Source: Kiritimatiellia bacterium (lineage in GTDB: Bacteria; Verrucomicrobiota; Kiritimatiellia; RFP12; UBA1067). Taken from it: a stretch of 9,452 nt of DNA. Numbering within the stretch: the stretch's first letter is position 1; each line of letters begins with the position of its first letter. Shown here one piece after another: positions 8,301 through 9,452 of this stretch. The DNA is taken from positions 1 to 9,452 of the forward strand of contig JAKSOY010000174.1 of the NCBI GenBank assembly GCA_024405255.1, written 5' to 3'. Under the pieces are notes generated by a model that was not told the origin of the DNA, ran no database searches, and saw only the letters and a program-made list of their open reading frames with translations. A program made the translations under genes and the position numbers.

Positions 8301-9257
8301 ATCATGCTGGACCATCGGTTGAATCCCGATGACATCTCGCGCACGTCGCCGCCGCCGATTGCGGACCTCCTCCATGCGCGCGCACGGGGCATGAACCGCT
8401 TCAACATCCTCAACATCGTGCCGCCGCCGAAGGACCCCAAGACGAAATGGGTGTGCTTTGTTTCGCCCGAGGCGACGTTCAATCCCACGTTCTACGACGA
8501 ATTCAAGGCGCGGCTCGCGCCCTATGTGGCCGAGTTGCGCAAGCACGATCTGGTCAAGTACGCCTATCTCTACGGATTCGATGAACGCCGCGAGGAATAC
8601 TACGCCGGCATCGACAAGCTGTGGCGGCAGCTCAAGGCCGACTTCCCGGATGTGCCGGTGATGACGACGGCGATGATGTATGCGGACAAAGTCCGGGGCA
8701 AGTCGAAAAGCCCCTACCTTGAGACGACCGACTGGTTCTGTCCGCTCACCGCGATGTACCGTCCGGATATTTCCGCCGAACTGCGCGCGAAAGGCAAGCA
8801 GGTCTGGTGGTATACCTGTTGCGGTCCGCACTATCCCTACGCCAACATGTCCTCGCTGGAATATCCCACGATCGAAGGACGCCTGCTCGGCTGGATGACG
8901 CATCGGTACCGGTCCGACGGACTCCTCTTCTGGCACGTCAACTACTGGCACAACAATCCGTGCCTCGACGAGAACGACACCTTCCTCCGTGCGTGGCATA
9001 CCTATAGCGGACTGCACATGCCAGGCGACGGCATTTTCCTCTATCCCGGCAAACAGCACGTGCTGCCCTCGATTCGGCTGGCGCAGGTGCGTGACGGTGT
9101 GGAAGACTACGAATGGCTGCAGCTGGCCGCCGCGAAGGCGGGCCTGACGCGCGCCGACGCCGAGAGCGGCAAGCTGGTCAAATCGATGACCGACTTCACG
9201 CGCGACCCCGCCGCGTTGCGTTCCGCCCGTACCTGCCTGGGCGACCTGATCGAATGA
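5316..9257 (+). CDS. Secreted two-part glycosidase: right-handed beta-helix (GH141/GH120-like) fused to a GH123-like/DUF4091 domain
   Basis: A 1313-residue exported protein. Residues 1-24 are a signal peptide ending near AEAA; there is no lipobox, since the Cys is preceded by W-R. Residues 25 to about 280 carry the entry region seen in many beta-helix glycosidases: LYRDGEPLVVAREP, then GYWRWIWAD and CEWVLDRANAKVYVKG of a GH120-type insertion. Residues about 285-575 are parallel beta-helix coils with repeated N-x-(F/V/I) turns; SEDQGGIDTFG (E429, D430, D435) holds candidate acidic active-site residues. Residues about 636-750 look like a beta-sandwich, perhaps carbohydrate-binding. From about 796 to the end is a GH123-like/DUF4091 half with YGFDER (D1089, E1090, placed like the Asp-Glu catalytic pair of GH123 beta-N-acetylgalactosaminidases), a GDGIFLYPGK motif near 1237 and RDGVEDYEWLQL at 1259-1270. 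Both halves look intact. GH141 contains alpha-L-fucosidases, which suits the GH95 neighbour, but the assignment to GH141 is tentative. A non-catalytic role for either half cannot be excluded. Confidence 0.85.
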   Translation: MVRTYRVMLGLGCALLTWRCAEAAKVYQAQPGDDLAAVVARIRAERAGTKTPCVLELAEGVYPMPQTLELDARDDGLTIRSRAGVRAVLDGGARITGFKPFRDGIYVADVSRLPFVREPFACYGGIGVTNDRNLVIDLYRDGEPLVVAREPDVGFFKTGKVWNNTKFIFESPDLEKLGVRGERGLFATGYWRWIWADASFTLESIEGTPTPRWQLDAQGAMTGAYSYRNLQPNMPFFVCNSLKFLNRDCEWVLDRANAKVYVKGRPDAEYVLTAVAGPILHVRDASGVCVEGMHFRYGRGNGVEVQNCRGFVFRDNVIESFGGTGVVCSGGKDCALEGNSLHTFGYKAAILNGGNRTTLTSSGCVFADNEVTDTGRSRRTYSHGVAIGGCGVAVLRNYFHDLPSSSISMGGNDHLIASNITARVVLESEDQGGIDTFGNPFYQGNRVIHNVWRDIGCVSSGFAVDFGKAGVRLDDQISGFYIYGNRFDNCSRGKFGGVQIHGGRDNDVVNNVFTRCKWAVSFSPWPMNRWHQFWYPKCKSPESVNVFSDIWKKRYGDLMRLKDMPNVNRITRNVVIGAEALTNGRCKGEAVLTDNFELPAGAPLDYSKLPGFDPLPPESALGPNRTRFAPRRPTTEKIFKGGLWKTFTYDQPNRLPIVVSGESRCENARAEDYCIYLDIWHPDGSNTWCVRFPWQQGTHGWEAVKGAYVPNKPVSKIEMHVFLRRGTGRAEFRALSLERREGTGERFNEIRRCWRPFENVDTVTWESLEGGKLVKRERREPSTYGEPPSSVPSAGFAVWTADSMRKVTPLTFPTATEVAAPRAVALELACRERESFQVQISCGAAAEWKVGDVQLPVLKNARGEALKGEFKWERVGYVAREPGYCKHVCGVDDREVWLPDPLLPAAPYRVRKGSTQGLWFTVQAAPDAAPGVYAGEVALTEGGKVQTTVRVQVRVRGFSLPSTFGMPTAFCVMDGFTRAQYGDARSAEMRRQSWEIMLDHRLNPDDISRTSPPPIADLLHARARGMNRFNILNIVPPPKDPKTKWVCFVSPEATFNPTFYDEFKARLAPYVAELRKHDLVKYAYLYGFDERREEYYAGIDKLWRQLKADFPDVPVMTTAMMYADKVRGKSKSPYLETTDWFCPLTAMYRPDISAELRAKGKQVWWYTCCGPHYPYANMSSLEYPTIEGRLLGWMTHRYRSDGLLFWHVNYWHNNPCLDENDTFLRAWHTYSGLHMPGDGIFLYPGKQHVLPSIRLAQVRDGVEDYEWLQLAAAKAGLTRADAESGKLVKSMTDFTRDPAALRSARTCLGDLIE
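7701..9254 (+). other. Domain within the beta-helix protein: GH123-like/DUF4091 C-terminal half
   Basis: Residues 796-1313 start with a beta-sandwich (FAVWTADSMRKV... through GLWFTVQAAPDAAPGVYAGEV), as in the N-terminal part of GH123/DUF4091 proteins. A barrel-like region follows with the D1089-E1090 pair, then the typical DUF4091 ending (DGLLFWHVNYW, GDGIFLYPG, RDGVEDYE). A stand-alone DUF4091 protein is about this size, so a complete unit appears to have been appended. Confidence 0.75.
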
Positions 9258-9275
9258 CCATCGCGGCAGAATTTT

Positions 9276-9284
9276 TGGTATAAT
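9276..9284 (+). promoter_or_regulatory. Extended -10 promoter of the second ATPase gene, probably leaderless
   Basis: TGG at 9276-9278 is followed by a perfect TATAAT at 9279-9284. No good -35 exists at 16-18 bases; ATGACC at 9254-9259 matches four of six with a long 19-base spacer and overlaps the preceding stop codon. A transcription start about seven or eight bases after the -10 falls at 9291 or on the A of the ATG at 9292, so the mRNA would have no leader. There is no Shine-Dalgarno sequence between the -10 and the ATG. Confidence 0.7.
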
Positions 9285-9291
9285 AGGCGAC

Positions 9292-9452
9292 ATGGAAAAG
9301 ATCGCAACCGACATCTACACGTTTGAACACCTGCGCCAGGGTGGTTATGTCTATGTGGACAAGACCGACCTCCTGTGGCGGTTGGTCGCCGAGCAGGAAG
9401 GCCGCCAGTTCTTCATCTCGCGTCCGCGCCGGTTCGGGAAGTCGCTCATGCT
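9292..9452 (+). CDS. AAA-ATPase_like (PF09820-type) protein, N-terminal part only
   Basis: The frame opens at ATG 9292 and runs off the window after 53 codons. The visible residues follow the start of the PF09820 AAA-ATPase-like family closely: an early F-x-x-L-R-x-G-x-Y-V-Y-V-D-K-T stretch (11-25), then FFISRPRRFGKSLM (40-53), which is this family's version of the Walker A loop (G49, K50, S51). Family members usually continue for about 500 residues and end in a PD-(D/E)XK nuclease-like DUF1703 domain, which lies outside the window. The start is supported by the promoter directly before it and the exact fit of the family's N-terminus. It lies 34 bases after the glycosidase operon but has its own promoter, so it is probably expressed separately. 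Function is unknown; these genes occur in many copies in some gut bacteria. Confidence 0.88.
   Translation, partial: MEKIATDIYTFEHLRQGGYVYVDKTDLLWRLVAEQEGRQFFISRPRRFGKSLM

Noticed and set aside
9258..9291. Terminator after the glycosidase operon
   Set aside because: There is a short T run (9272-9276), but no GC-rich hairpin before it, and the run belongs to the extended -10 region.
5910..9314. A 1134-codon open frame on the - strand opposite the beta-helix gene
   Set aside because: It lies codon-on-codon opposite the sense gene, so it stays open merely because the sense gene avoids TTA, CTA and TCA codons. Its product is rich in Arg, His and Ala with no recognisable motifs, while the sense frame has clear domains, a signal peptide and an SD site.

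Overview
The window looks like a GC-rich chromosomal segment from a carbohydrate-degrading bacterium. My best guess is the PVC group, perhaps a gut-type Kiritimatiellota or Lentisphaerota. That guess rests only on gene style: large secreted multidomain glycosidases, LamG-like pieces, DUF4091 domains, and AAA-ATPase/PD-(D/E)XK fusion genes. There is no rRNA or marker gene here to confirm it. All convincing genes are on the + strand. I see no tRNA, rRNA, CRISPR array, insertion sequence or convincing terminator.

Layout. Positions 1-315 hold the end of an unrecognised small or truncated basic protein. Positions 316-457 hold a 33-bp-periodic direct-repeat array that runs straight into a near-consensus sigma70-type promoter (TTGACA, 17 bp, TATTAT). 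Positions 458-1783 encode an AAA_14/DUF4143-type ATPase with a C-terminal PD-(D/E)XK nuclease-like fold; this gene is visibly AT-richer than what follows. Positions 1842-5297 and 5316-9257 form a two-gene operon with strong Shine-Dalgarno sites and an 18-base gap. Its first gene is a secreted GH95-family alpha-L-fucosidase-like enzyme. Its second is a secreted right-handed beta-helix protein (GH141/GH120-like) fused to a GH123-like/DUF4091 half. Positions 9292-9452 hold the start of a second, different ATPase gene (AAA-ATPase_like, PF09820 type), with an extended -10 box so close to the ATG that the message is probably leaderless.

How the parts fit. The two glycosidases carry apparent signal peptides and together would attack a fucose-containing and probably amino-sugar-containing glycan, for example mucin-type or a fucosylated polysaccharide; the substrate is inference. 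No transporter, regulator or sulfatase is in the window. The flanking ATPase genes share an extended -10 (TGGTATWAT) and lack Shine-Dalgarno sites, unlike the glycosidase genes, so they look like independent accessory units inserted around the glycan operon.

Most interesting: the GH95 protein ends in an additional ~165-residue domain with an HEVVH...EEG zinc-metallopeptidase-like signature, with an SD-like sequence at the domain junction as if a once separate gene had been fused. Second is the 33-bp repeat array at the ATPase promoter. Third is an apparent LamG fold in permuted order at the N-terminus of the GH95 protein.
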